Source: an uncultured Methanomethylovorans sp.
GTDB taxonomy: Archaea > Halobacteriota > Methanosarcinia > Methanosarcinales > Methanosarcinaceae
Direction: 5' to 3'
Assembly (NCBI GenBank): GCA_937968035.1
Contig: CALBTS010000327.1
Location: forward strand, 35,363-99,362
DNA length: 64,000 nucleotides
Both the position numbers and the translations under genes were made by a program. This document shows positions 28,243 through 37,075 of the stretch, in pieces. Positions within the stretch are counted from its first letter, which is position 1, and the number at the start of each line of letters is the position of its first letter. The notes beneath the pieces are model-generated. The model worked only from the letters and a program-made list of their open reading frames with translations, did not search any database and had not been told where the DNA came from.

Positions 28243-29757
28243 ATGGTAGTGAATATGAAATATGTTATCCAGGGTCTAGTAGTTATAATGATCTTCTGTG
28301 CAGGTTGTATCGGAACCGATAATTCTGGCGATTGGAATGAGAAAGGTAATAACCTTCTTGAAGAAGGAAAATATACCGAAGCGATACAAGCATTCAATAC
28401 ATCCATAGAGTTGGATCCGCAAAATGGCGATGCCTGGGTTGGTAAAGGCATTGCACTTACTGAAACTGGAAAAAACGAAGAGGCTATTCAGGCATTTGAT
28501 AAAGCCCTGCAACTTAAGCCCAATAATGTTGAATTCTGGAGTGAAAAGGGAATTGCTCTTCGTAAGATGGGAAAGTACGAAGAAGCAATACAAGCATATG
28601 ACAAGGTAATAGAAATTGATCCCCTGGATGGTTTTGCCTGGTATAACAAAGGTATTTCACTTTATCATATGGGAAAATACGAAGAAGCGATACAAGCGTA
28701 TGATAAAGCCACAGAGCTCGAACCACAATTTGCCACTGCCTGGTACAATAAAGGATATACCCATTATATAATGGAACGATATGAAGAAGCAATACAAGCA
28801 TTTGATAAAGCCATCAAGATCGATCGAAAGGATGCCAGAACATGGAACTACAAAGGTATTGCTTATGCTAAACTGGGTAATTATTACGAAGCAATGAAAG
28901 CATTAGATAATGCCATAGGACTTGACCCGCAGTACACAAAAGCCTTAGATAACAAAGGCTTTGTCCTGAACCAAATGAGAAGATACGAGGAAGCTATCCA
29001 GGTATGCGACAAAGTCATACAGATCGACCCAAAGGACGCAAAAGCGTGGAACTATAAAGGCTATGCTCTGAATAAAATGGGAAGGAACGAAGAAGCAATT
29101 CAGGCTTTTGATAAAGCCCTGCAGCTCGACCCACTGGATGCCGAGATCTGGAATTATAAGGGTAATGCTCTCTACGAAATGAAGGAGTATGAAGAAGCAA
29201 TACAAAACTACAATAAAGCCACAGAACTTGATCCGGAGTATACAGAAGCCTGGAACTATAAGGGCATGTCCCACTATTACATGAAGGAATATGAAAATGC
29301 AATTCAGGCATATGATAAATTCATAGAGCTTGAACCACAGGACGATGGGGTCTGGGACAATAAAGGTAATGCACTCCGTAGAATGGAGAGATATGAAGAG
29401 GCAATTCAAGCATATGATAAAGCTTTAGAGATAAATCCCCAGAATAGTTGGACATGGATGCACAAAGGTTATACACTTTATGGAATGGAAAGATACGAAG
29501 AAGCAGGGCAAGCATTCGATAAAGCTATAGAACTTAATCCTGGAAATTATGATGCATGGTACAGCAAGGGTAATTCACTTCGAATGATGGGGAATATCGA
29601 CGAAGCGATACAAGCATATGACAGATCTATAGAACTCAATCCAGAGCATGCTTTAACATGGTATAACAAAGGTATTGCACTCAACCAGGCTGGAAATTAT
29701 ACTGAAGCCGATGTAAGCTTTAGTAAAGCCATAGAGTTAGGATATGGAGAAAGTTAA
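28243..29757 (+). CDS. Secreted lipoprotein with 14 TPR repeats
   Basis: About 504 residues. The N-terminus is a signal sequence with a lipobox (MIFCAGC), so the protein is probably lipid-anchored on the outer face of the membrane. From about residue 32 to the end it consists of 14 tandem 34-residue TPRs with the consensus AW-NKG-AL--MG-YEEAIQA, then YDKAIELDP. The repeats are close in sequence, as in recently expanded arrays. GGAGG at 28234-28238 selects the ATG at 28243, not the upstream ATG at 28222. The binding partner is unknown; such proteins usually act as scaffolds. Confidence 0.88.
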   Translation: MVVNMKYVIQGLVVIMIFCAGCIGTDNSGDWNEKGNNLLEEGKYTEAIQAFNTSIELDPQNGDAWVGKGIALTETGKNEEAIQAFDKALQLKPNNVEFWSEKGIALRKMGKYEEAIQAYDKVIEIDPLDGFAWYNKGISLYHMGKYEEAIQAYDKATELEPQFATAWYNKGYTHYIMERYEEAIQAFDKAIKIDRKDARTWNYKGIAYAKLGNYYEAMKALDNAIGLDPQYTKALDNKGFVLNQMRRYEEAIQVCDKVIQIDPKDAKAWNYKGYALNKMGRNEEAIQAFDKALQLDPLDAEIWNYKGNALYEMKEYEEAIQNYNKATELDPEYTEAWNYKGMSHYYMKEYENAIQAYDKFIELEPQDDGVWDNKGNALRRMERYEEAIQAYDKALEINPQNSWTWMHKGYTLYGMERYEEAGQAFDKAIELNPGNYDAWYSKGNSLRMMGNIDEAIQAYDRSIELNPEHALTWYNKGIALNQAGNYTEADVSFSKAIELGYGES

Positions 29758-29759
29758 GA

Positions 29760-29779
29760 CACGGTCACAAATGACCGTG
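29760..29779. terminator. Perfect hairpin between convergent genes
   Basis: CACGGTCA (29760-29767), loop CAAA, TGACCGTG (29772-29779): an eight-pair GC-rich stem two bases after the TPR gene stop and eight bases before the end of the convergent ygjP-like gene. It is placed to act for both transcripts, though no long T run follows. Confidence 0.6.
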
Positions 29780-29787
29780 ATCTATTC

Positions 29788-30375
29788 TTACGAATTATTA
29801 ATGGAATGTTTTTCCATGATGGCAACCCAGTAACCACGTAGTTGCTTTTTAAAGGCCTTATGCTCATGGAACTTTTTATGAATCATTTCCTTAAATCTGG
29901 GTCCATGATTCATTTCTATCAAATGGGCCATTTCATGGAACACCACATATTCCACCAGCTTCTCAGGCAAGTACATCAAATAAATGTTCAGATTAATGTT
30001 CCCTTTTGAACTGCAACTGCCCCATTTAGTGCGCATCTCCCTAAATGCCACCTTTTTTGGAAATATACCAAGTTCAGTACCAATAGAAGCTATTAAAGAT
30101 CCAACATGTTCTTGTAATTGCACTTCTGTCCTTGTGGAACAAAGTTCTATCCCCTCAGCAAACATATGCGTTTGCTTATGAGAAATGAATCTTCGATAAA
30201 CCCATAATTTGTGCTTATCAAGCAGTTTTTCATATTCTTTTAGTCCGTGAGGTACCACAAGCTTGAGATCACCATGCCTGAATTCCAGTCTTGGATGCTT
30301 GACTTTTCGGAATATTACCTCATAAGGTATATCGGCTTCATTAATTTTAATCGATGAAGTAATATGAACTGTCAT
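29788..30375 (-). CDS. YgjP/SprT-like metal-dependent hydrolase
   Basis: A 195-residue protein of the DUF45/YgjP (WLM-like) metallopeptidase group. The zinc motif VVFHEMAHLIEMNHGPRF (HExxH plus a third His five residues on) lies near 142-160, preceded by the family signature REMRTKWGSCSSKGNINLN. Function is unknown; relatives are often linked to nuclease or restriction genes, but here it follows truA (gap 55 bases). It is probably the last gene of the unit regulator-truA-ygjP. Confidence 0.88.
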   Translation of the reverse strand: MTVHITSSIKINEADIPYEVIFRKVKHPRLEFRHGDLKLVVPHGLKEYEKLLDKHKLWVYRRFISHKQTHMFAEGIELCSTRTEVQLQEHVGSLIASIGTELGIFPKKVAFREMRTKWGSCSSKGNINLNIYLMYLPEKLVEYVVFHEMAHLIEMNHGPRFKEMIHKKFHEHKAFKKQLRGYWVAIMEKHSINNS

Positions 30376-30430
30376 TCCGGCGTCTAAAACATATTTTTTT
30401 CAATAACTCTCTGACAATAAGCTGAGAAGA

Positions 30431-31240
30431 TCACTCTTTTGGCACGAGTTCCTGCATGACCTCGGCCATTACACGATGTCTTATAAGATATTCCTGCACT
30501 TTTTCAGAGGCCCGGCGAAGTGAGTATGCATCTTCTGTCCAGGGTATCTCCATGGGATATTTTACTTCCATTAACGTGAGACCATATGACTGAGCTGGTT
30601 CCAATCCTTCTTCGTATGATTCCGGTTCAAGCATCTGTTTGAGCCATGCCTCGTCCCTCATACGGCTTCCCACCATTGTAAGAGCAGTTACCATTTTCCG
30701 CACCATGTTCCAAAGAAAACTATTTGCCTCTACGTCGATCTTTGTAAGTGCCCCGCTTACTCTGACATCTATTCTTTTCACATCCCGAACTGTGCCTTTG
30801 TCCTCATCCTTGCTGCAAAAATTTGAAAAGTCGTGCTCTCCAACCAATATCTTTGAAGCAGACCTTATCCTGGATATATCATAATGTTCTCCACTAATGA
30901 TATATCTATAGACCCGACTACTTGCATCTCTTCTTGGATCAAAGTCGTCTGGAACCTCTGCATGTGCCCATGCCCAGATGGAGTTGGGTAATTTAGAATT
31001 AATGACCCTTGGAATCGAAAGGTTAAGCTTATCAGTATTGAAAGCCACCACTTGTCCTCTTGCATGGACGCCTGCATCTGTTCTGCCTGAACTCTGGAAA
31101 GATGCTTTTTTAGGATCACCCATTATTTCCAGTTCTTTCAGGGCGTTGAAGAGTTCTCCTTCAATGGTGGCAACATCCGGTTGGATCTGGGACCCATGAT
31201 AGCCTGTCCCCACATATGCGATCTTAAGTGCAACCCTCAT
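30431..31240 (-). CDS. truA: tRNA pseudouridine synthase A
   Basis: Makes pseudouridine in the anticodon arm (positions 38-40) of tRNAs. The catalytic aspartate lies in SSGRTDAGVHARGQVVAF (near residue 54), after the start MRVALKIAYVGTGYHGSQ. Conserved FLWNMVRKMV is present near 180. 269 residues is normal. It begins 16 bases after the upstream membrane-bound regulator gene. Confidence 0.94.
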   Translation of the reverse strand: MRVALKIAYVGTGYHGSQIQPDVATIEGELFNALKELEIMGDPKKASFQSSGRTDAGVHARGQVVAFNTDKLNLSIPRVINSKLPNSIWAWAHAEVPDDFDPRRDASSRVYRYIISGEHYDISRIRSASKILVGEHDFSNFCSKDEDKGTVRDVKRIDVRVSGALTKIDVEANSFLWNMVRKMVTALTMVGSRMRDEAWLKQMLEPESYEEGLEPAQSYGLTLMEVKYPMEIPWTEDAYSLRRASEKVQEYLIRHRVMAEVMQELVPKE

Positions 31241-31256
31241 TAAGTCTCACTAATTC

Positions 31257-32156
31257 TCATAGCGCCTTTTTTCTATAATACATTTCCCTCAATAACATGA
31301 ACAATATTACAAATAAGCATCCAAAAAAGAACCAAACGCTCAAGTGCGCCAGAAGATCGGGCGGGATGAGACCAGGACTTGTGCCTGTAATAACTGTGGC
31401 ATCTTCTACCGGTGGGTATGGAACGGGTATTAGAGTTGAGTTAGAATCTGTAATGTTCGATCCTGTAGTGTTCAGATATGTTGTCAGGCTTTCCGTAGGG
31501 ACCATCGGGGTATAATTGACAGCCTCATCAGAAACCATGATAGCAGCTTCTGAGCTGTCGTTAGATATCATGGTCGCTAGCATAGGAGATGCCTCATCTA
31601 CCAGATTTGCCTGATCTGCCGCTCTCGAAGCCGAATCAAGACTTTCATTGGCAAATCCACCATATCCTCCGGATTTCATGGCAGCTTCTTCAAGAGTAGC
31701 GGGATAATAGTCCACAGAAGGAAACAGACCTATCCGGCGTGTGAGGAATTCTATACCAGTAGCTGCAAATACTGCACCCATGAAAAGACCCAGGTATTTT
31801 TTCAACATCCCCATAATAGATGATCTATCAATGTTCTTTGTACCGGGAACCACCACAATGAGTTTTTGCACTGGCTCATATATTTTGATCTCACGACCTT
31901 TCTGGCTCCATTTTGTCTCTTTTACCTTAATAAGATCAGCTTCTATAAGGCTATCAAGATTGTACTTGATGGTAGTAAGGGGAAGACCCATCTTTTCAGA
32001 TAAAGTAGTTGCAGACATGGGTTTATCTGCTAGCATTTCCAGCATTTTGAGAGCTTTCTCATTAGAGAGAGCCTGAGTTACCTTTTTTGAATCCTCATTA
32101 AGAGGCAAGACCAGCACTTTATCGAAATTATTGCCTTCATCCTCTATCTCTTGCAT
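31257..32156 (-). CDS. Membrane-tethered winged-helix transcription regulator
   Basis: A 299-residue protein with an ArsR-like winged helix (about 30-100: NEKALKMLEMLADKPMSATT, LSEKMGLPLTTIKYNLDSLI) followed by a hydrophobic segment (about 122-140), a long Ser/Asp/Pro-rich outer loop and a C-terminal membrane helix (LSVWFFFGCLFVILFMLL). DNA binding would be cytoplasmic with a sensor region outside, a one-component design common in Methanosarcinales. It is divergent from purP; three direct repeats in the shared promoter (32172-32240) may be its sites. It heads the truA-ygjP unit. Confidence 0.83.
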   Translation of the reverse strand: MQEIEDEGNNFDKVLVLPLNEDSKKVTQALSNEKALKMLEMLADKPMSATTLSEKMGLPLTTIKYNLDSLIEADLIKVKETKWSQKGREIKIYEPVQKLIVVVPGTKNIDRSSIMGMLKKYLGLFMGAVFAATGIEFLTRRIGLFPSVDYYPATLEEAAMKSGGYGGFANESLDSASRAADQANLVDEASPMLATMISNDSSEAAIMVSDEAVNYTPMVPTESLTTYLNTTGSNITDSNSTLIPVPYPPVEDATVITGTSPGLIPPDLLAHLSVWFFFGCLFVILFMLLREMYYRKKAL

Positions 32157-32171
32157 GTTTAACTATAACAA

Positions 32172-32240
32172 CCGTGAACTTCATAACTTTTCCGTAAACT
32201 TCGAAAAAATTCGCAGTTATGGGATGATTCCGCAAACTTA
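32172..32240. promoter_or_regulatory. Three direct repeats CCGYRAACTTM in the purP/regulator promoter
   Basis: CCGTGAACTTC at 32172-32182, CCGTAAACTTC at 32192-32202 and CCGCAAACTTA at 32230-32240. Offsets are 20 and 38 bases, close to two and four helical turns, so all copies face the same side of the DNA. They fill most of the gap between the divergent regulator gene and purP; AT-rich purP core-promoter sequence follows (about 32241-32265). The likely binder is the adjacent winged-helix protein, by inference. Confidence 0.6.
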
Positions 32241-32284
32241 AAAAATAGATAGAACAATATAATGTAACTTTTTGGGGCACAATA

Positions 32285-33352
32285 ATGATAGAAAAAGACC
32301 AAATCATGAAAATTGTCGAAACCTATGATCTGGAAAACCTTGCAATTGCAACTGTATGCTCTCATTCAAGCCTTCAGATATTTGACGGTGCAAGGAAGGA
32401 AGGTTTCAAAACAATTGGTATCTGCGTCAAAAAACCTCCTAAATTCTATGATGCATTCCCTAAAGCAAAGCCTGATGAGTTCATAATAGTAGATAATTAC
32501 CAAGCCATTCCATCGATAGCGGAACAGCTTGTAAGGAAGAATGCTATCGTTGTGCCACATGGGTCTTTTGTGGAATATCTCGGCACTGAGAAATTCACTG
32601 AGTTTCCGGTACCTACTTTTGGCAACCGGAACGTACTTGAGTGGGAATCTGACAGGAACAAAGAAAGAGAATGGCTGGAAGGTGCAGGTATCCACATGCC
32701 AAAACTGGTGAAACCAGAAGAGATAAATGGGCCTGTTATGGTAAAATACCATGGTGCTAAAGGGGGACGTGGGTTCTTTGTTGCCAAGAATTACGAAGAG
32801 TTCCTTGAGAATGTCGACAAGACCCAGAAATACAACATCCAGGAATTCATTGTGGGTACAAGGTATTATCTTCATTTCTTCTATTCGCCCCTGAAGACAG
32901 AAGGCTACACCTTAAGCACCGGTGTGCTGGAAATGCTAAGTATGGACAGACGTGTAGAATCCAATGCTGATGAGATATTCAGGCTGGGTTCCCCCCGGGA
33001 ACTGGAAGATGCAGGAATTCATCCCACATACGTTGTCACAGGAAACGTGCCACTTGTTGCAAGAGAATCGTTGCTCCCACTGATATTTGAACTTGGTGAA
33101 AAAGTGGTTGAGCAGTCACTTAAACTGTTCGATGGTATGATAGGTCCCTTCTGTCTTGAAACAGTATTCACAGACAAGCTTGAGATCAAAGTTTTTGAGA
33201 TATCTGCCCGCATAGTTGCAGGCACAAATCTTTATCCTGCAGGTTCTCCATACTCAGATTTCATTGAACCTGGCCTTTCAACCGGTAGGAGGATCGCCCA
33301 GGAAATTTCCCTTGCCAGGAAACTGAAAAAACTGGATAAGATTTTATCTTGA
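32285..33352 (+). CDS. purP: Formate-dependent AICAR formyltransferase (FAICAR synthetase)
   Basis: ATP-grasp enzyme that forms FAICAR from AICAR, formate and ATP, replacing the folate-dependent PurH step in many archaea. 355 residues with the family start IATVCSHSSLQIFDGARKEG, the ATP-grasp core (VMVKYHGAKGGRGFFVAKNY) and IGPFCLETVFTD ... ISARIVAGTNLYP near the C-terminus. It is divergent from the membrane-bound regulator. Together with PurH it gives two apparent routes for one step. Confidence 0.95.
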   Translation: MIEKDQIMKIVETYDLENLAIATVCSHSSLQIFDGARKEGFKTIGICVKKPPKFYDAFPKAKPDEFIIVDNYQAIPSIAEQLVRKNAIVVPHGSFVEYLGTEKFTEFPVPTFGNRNVLEWESDRNKEREWLEGAGIHMPKLVKPEEINGPVMVKYHGAKGGRGFFVAKNYEEFLENVDKTQKYNIQEFIVGTRYYLHFFYSPLKTEGYTLSTGVLEMLSMDRRVESNADEIFRLGSPRELEDAGIHPTYVVTGNVPLVARESLLPLIFELGEKVVEQSLKLFDGMIGPFCLETVFTDKLEIKVFEISARIVAGTNLYPAGSPYSDFIEPGLSTGRRIAQEISLARKLKKLDKILS

Positions 33353-33386
33353 GAGAGCATATAGCACATTGTTCATATTCTGATGG

Positions 33387-34805
33387 ATGATGTGCATGAC
33401 CTCTTCTTTTCATAGGCCTGACTATGATGTGATCATAGTAGGGGCAGGACCTGCGGGCATGTTTGCTGCAAGGGAACTTGCCTGCAACAAATTAAAGATT
33501 TTAGTTATAGATATGGGAAGCGATGTTAAAGACAGGCATTGTTCCCTGGAACCCGAAATGAAATGTGCACACTGCTTGCCATGTGACATTATGTGCGGTG
33601 TGGGCGGTGCGGGTACCTTCTCTGATGGTACCTTGAACCTCAGGCCAGATATCGGCGGTGACCTATCTGTATTCACAGATGATGAAACTGCGGCTTGGGA
33701 ACTTGTGGAAGAGGTAGATGCTGTTTTTTTGGAATATGGTGCAACAACCAAAGTATCCATGCCGGATCAACAAGAAGTAGAGACCTTACAGCGCCGGGCG
33801 GCTTCAGTAGGTGCCAAGTTCATAGAGATACGGCAGAGGCATATAGGTTCAGATAATGCAAAAGTGGTTATTTCACGGTTCAAGCACGACCTTGACAACA
33901 AAGGTGTGCATTTTATGTTAAGGACAAGAGTAATTGACCTGATAATTGAGAACTCCGTATGTAAAGGCGTGATACTTGAAGATGGAAAGCATCTTACCTC
34001 TAGTTATGTATTACTTTGTCCGGGGAGGATAGGCTGCGAGTGGGTAGATAGACTGGTAACAGAGCACTCAATAAAAGCGAATTTCAGTGGCGTGGACATT
34101 GGAGTGAGAGTAGAAGTCCCTGCAATAATAATGGATCCGGTCACTCGCATAAACCACGATCCGAAATTCCATATCCGTACTCCCAGATATGATGATTTCG
34201 TGCGGACTTTTTGTACCAATGAGCACGGATTTGTCGTGAAAGAAAATTATGAAGGCTTCATTGCAACAAATGGACATTCGATGCACACTGTGACCTCAGA
34301 AAACACGAATTTTGCTTTTCTGGTACATGTGGAATTGACCCATCCGATGGAGAATACGATCAAGTACGCAAAATCAGTGGCAAAACTGGCCACTACCATT
34401 GGTGGTGGAAAGCCCGTATTACAGAGGATGGGAGACCTGCGCAGGGGCCGACGTTCAACTGAAGCAAGGATTGCAAAGAATTCAATAAAGAATACTCTGA
34501 AAGATATAACACCTGGAGATATTTCCATGGCGCTGCCTCACAGAATAGTTATGGACATCATAGAAGGACTGGACACCCTCAATATGATCATTCCCGGTGT
34601 GAATTCTGACTCTACGCTCCTCTACGCGCCTGAGGTAAAACTTTATGCTATGGAAGTATCTGTGGACAGGGACATGCAAACAAGCATAAAAGGACTATTT
34701 GCTGCCGGGGATGGTACCGGTCTTTCCAGAGACCTTGTTAACTCTGCAGCGACAGGAATACTTGCAGCCAGAGGCATACTTAAAATACGTTCTTCTTTAA
34801 CCTGA
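33387..34805 (+). CDS. FAD-dependent dehydrogenase (COG2509-like)
   Basis: A 472-residue flavoprotein. The Rossmann FAD motif DVIIVGAGPAGMFAARELA is near residue 15, and a second FAD contact GLFAAGDGTGLSRDLVNSAA is near the C-terminus. A cysteine cluster (MKCAHCLPCDIMCGVGGAG) after the first domain is typical of this family and could bind Fe-S or act in redox. The substrate is unknown. It starts 34 bases after purP on the same strand and may share its transcript. ATG codons at 33387 and 33396 are both possible starts. Confidence 0.82.
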   Translation: MMCMTSSFHRPDYDVIIVGAGPAGMFAARELACNKLKILVIDMGSDVKDRHCSLEPEMKCAHCLPCDIMCGVGGAGTFSDGTLNLRPDIGGDLSVFTDDETAAWELVEEVDAVFLEYGATTKVSMPDQQEVETLQRRAASVGAKFIEIRQRHIGSDNAKVVISRFKHDLDNKGVHFMLRTRVIDLIIENSVCKGVILEDGKHLTSSYVLLCPGRIGCEWVDRLVTEHSIKANFSGVDIGVRVEVPAIIMDPVTRINHDPKFHIRTPRYDDFVRTFCTNEHGFVVKENYEGFIATNGHSMHTVTSENTNFAFLVHVELTHPMENTIKYAKSVAKLATTIGGGKPVLQRMGDLRRGRRSTEARIAKNSIKNTLKDITPGDISMALPHRIVMDIIEGLDTLNMIIPGVNSDSTLLYAPEVKLYAMEVSVDRDMQTSIKGLFAAGDGTGLSRDLVNSAATGILAARGILKIRSSLT

Positions 34806-35110
34806 ACATATAGAAATTGAGGAATCTCTCAGATTTTGGGTGAATTACGGGGAATAGTATCTCATTGCACCAATAGATCCATTAGATAGAATGAACCGAT
34901 GGGAGTGATTCTTTATGTACAGGAGATTCCTCTTAATGGATTCATTACCCTAGAATTTATACTTTTTGTTTTGATCCTGTGACCTTGTAATTTATTTTTA
35001 AGTTATGATCTACCCCGATTTTTGCACTGGATACTACTATTTTACATTAAATGCCTGGCAACTGAGCATCAGATGGAAATAAATATATATGTTGCATATT
35101 TTTCCCATAT
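34806..35110. other. Intergenic region with interleaved inverted repeats and HerA promoter
   Basis: 305 bases between the FAD dehydrogenase and the HerA-like gene. GAGGAATCTC (34819-34828) is complementary to GAGATTCCTC (34923-34932), and ATCCATTA (34877-34884) to TAATGGAT (34934-34941). The order A-B-A'-B' would give a pseudoknot in RNA. A 27-codon hydrophobic frame at 34899-34982 lacks a ribosome-binding site and is not called. AAATAAATATATAT at 35077-35090 is a strong TATA box about 26 bases before the HerA-like ATG. Confidence 0.45.
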
Positions 35111-36406
35111 ATGAATTCCATCTCTGATACTTTTGCAGCGGGTGTCACCAAAAAACGCTATGTTCTTGGTAGACGAAATAATGAAGAACTAGGTCTTCTT
35201 AACCTTGGGAGATATCTGGCACTGGACGGCTCAGCTGCTTCTTATGTAGGATTGGATGCTCTTAGGCCTCATTGTATCTTGATCTGTGGTAAAAGAGGCT
35301 ATGGAAAGTCCTATACTATGGGTACCCTTGTAGAAGAACTATCATTGCTTCCTTTCGGCATAAGGAATAATATTGCGTCTCTAGTGATCGATACCATGGG
35401 TATATTCTGGACAATGGAAAAATCTAATGACCCACAGGAGATCTTATTGAAGCAATGGTCACTTGACCCAAGAGGACTAGAAATAAAAGTATTCGTCCCT
35501 GCCGGGAGTATCCATAAATATGAAGGACAAAAAATAGAGGTCCTTCCGTTCTCTATTCCCATTTCTTCAATGGATGGTTATGCATGGTGTAAGCTTTTCA
35601 GTATCGATGAGGTTTCTCCTCTGGGAGTACTTCTAATAAGAGTAGTTGCAGAGCTCGGATCAATGCATGAAAGTTTTTCCTTTGATACAATAATGGACGT
35701 GGTGATGGAAGACGAAAGAGCTGACAGTGTGACCAAGAGTGCTGCTGAGAACTACATCAGAACGGCATCTTCATGGGGCATTTTCACAGAAGAAGGAGTC
35801 CCTGTGAAAGACCTTGTTCAAAGGGGTTGCACAACAGTTCTCGATGTTAGCACTCTTAAGGACCTGGACGTAAGAGCAGCTGTTGTTGGGCAGATCAGCA
35901 AGGAAATTTATTATCAGCGCCTTGATGCGCGCAGATCAGAGGAATGTATGACAATGGGATATGAACAAGATAACACAGGTATGCCCATGGTCTGGATGTT
36001 CATCGACGAAGCTCATCTTTTTGTACCTAAGGGAAGCAAGACACTTGCTTCAGATATACTTATCAACGAATGGTTGCGCCAGGGCAGACAGCCGGGGCTT
36101 TCACTGATCCTTGCCACACAACGTCCTTCAGCCCTTGATCCGGAAGTCACTTCACAATCAGATATACTCATATGCCATCGTCTTACAGCTGCTGAAGATG
36201 TCAATGCTCTTGAATCTTTCAGACCAAGCTACATGAAAGAGAATATTGGGGATTCTATCCGGAAAATGGGAATGGAACAGGGAATAGCATTTATACTTGA
36301 TGATACCACCGAGGCGGCTCATATAGTAAGAATGCGCCCACGGCTTAGCTGGCACGGGGGCAATGAACCCAGTGCACTAGGCTATGGACATGAAAAAACT
36401 GAATAA
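35111..36406 (+). CDS. HerA-like DNA-translocase ATPase
   Basis: A 431-residue RecA-fold ATPase of the HerA/DUF87 family. Walker A is ILICGKRGYGKSYTMGTLVE (near 60-75) and Walker B is VWMFIDEAHLFVPKGS (near 300). The arginine-bearing LRQGRQPGLSLILATQRPS and the sensor SQSDILICHRLT follow. It lacks the full N-terminal HAS barrel of canonical HerA, and no NurA nuclease gene is adjacent, so a role in end resection is uncertain. The TATA box lies only about 26 bases before the ATG, so the transcript is likely leaderless. Confidence 0.85.
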   Translation: MNSISDTFAAGVTKKRYVLGRRNNEELGLLNLGRYLALDGSAASYVGLDALRPHCILICGKRGYGKSYTMGTLVEELSLLPFGIRNNIASLVIDTMGIFWTMEKSNDPQEILLKQWSLDPRGLEIKVFVPAGSIHKYEGQKIEVLPFSIPISSMDGYAWCKLFSIDEVSPLGVLLIRVVAELGSMHESFSFDTIMDVVMEDERADSVTKSAAENYIRTASSWGIFTEEGVPVKDLVQRGCTTVLDVSTLKDLDVRAAVVGQISKEIYYQRLDARRSEECMTMGYEQDNTGMPMVWMFIDEAHLFVPKGSKTLASDILINEWLRQGRQPGLSLILATQRPSALDPEVTSQSDILICHRLTAAEDVNALESFRPSYMKENIGDSIRKMGMEQGIAFILDDTTEAAHIVRMRPRLSWHGGNEPSALGYGHEKTE

Positions 36407-36556
36407 CTATTATCCTGGCCGGATGTATGAATTATCATTCCCTTTACATTAGTATTATTTAGGATTATTGTATTTAGGTAGTTGATGTCAGTTACTATAA
36501 AGCTGAAAGAATGACACTATCATTGATAATATTATAATTCGTCTGGCTGTGATAAC

Positions 36557-37039
36557 ATGAAAGGAAAAGTTTGGAAATTTGGTGATGATATTGATACCGA
36601 TGCTGTGATCCCGGGCAGGTATCTTATAATGAACACACCCAAAGAACTTGCAGCCCACGCTTTTGAGGGTGTGAGGCCGGAGTTCCCAAAGCAGGTGAAA
36701 GAGAACGATATAATTGTTGCTGGCAATAATTTTGGCTGCGGATCTTCGAGAGAACATGCGCCTTTGGCGCTAAAAGGAACAAAGATAGGCTGTGTTATAG
36801 CAAAATCTTTTGCTCGCATATTTTTCAGGAATGCCATCAATATAGGAGTTCCACTTTTGGAATGCCCTGATACCGACAGAATAGATGATGGAGATATCCT
36901 TGAGGTAGACCTTAGCACGGGGATCATTAAGAATATTTCAAAGGATGAGCAGTACCAAGCCACCCCACTACCGGATTTCGTGAGGGGGATCGTGGATTCC
37001 GGCGGGCTGATAGAATATGCCAAAAAAATGGTAAGGTAA
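36557..37039 (+). CDS. leuD: 3-isopropylmalate dehydratase small subunit (or homoaconitase small subunit)
   Basis: Swivel-domain subunit of the isopropylmalate isomerase/homoaconitase family. The 160 residues contain DDIDTDAVIPGRYLIMNTP, whose specificity loop reads YLIM, and the substrate-binding NNFGCGSSREHAPLAL. Methanogens also carry homoaconitase paralogues for coenzyme B synthesis; the loop is usually YLRT in those, so leucine biosynthesis is favoured but not certain. The large subunit is not in this window. It is followed 36 bases later by the matching dehydrogenase. Confidence 0.85.
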   Translation: MKGKVWKFGDDIDTDAVIPGRYLIMNTPKELAAHAFEGVRPEFPKQVKENDIIVAGNNFGCGSSREHAPLALKGTKIGCVIAKSFARIFFRNAINIGVPLLECPDTDRIDDGDILEVDLSTGIIKNISKDEQYQATPLPDFVRGIVDSGGLIEYAKKMVR

Positions 37040-37075
37040 ATACAAAGACAAATATCGGTTTTAAAAGGAAGGAAC

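Noticed and set aside
28276-28801. Antisense frames across the TPR gene
   Set aside because: Periodic hydrophobic translations produced by the repeated TPR codons, not genes.
28243-29757. The 102-base periodicity as a CRISPR-like or satellite repeat
   Set aside because: The repeats are in frame 34-codon protein repeats; there are no spacers or leader.
34899-34982. 27-codon hydrophobic frame (MGVILYVQEIPLNG start) in the gap before the HerA-like gene
   Set aside because: No ribosome-binding site, no TATA box at a fitting distance, and it runs through the inverted repeats; likely chance.
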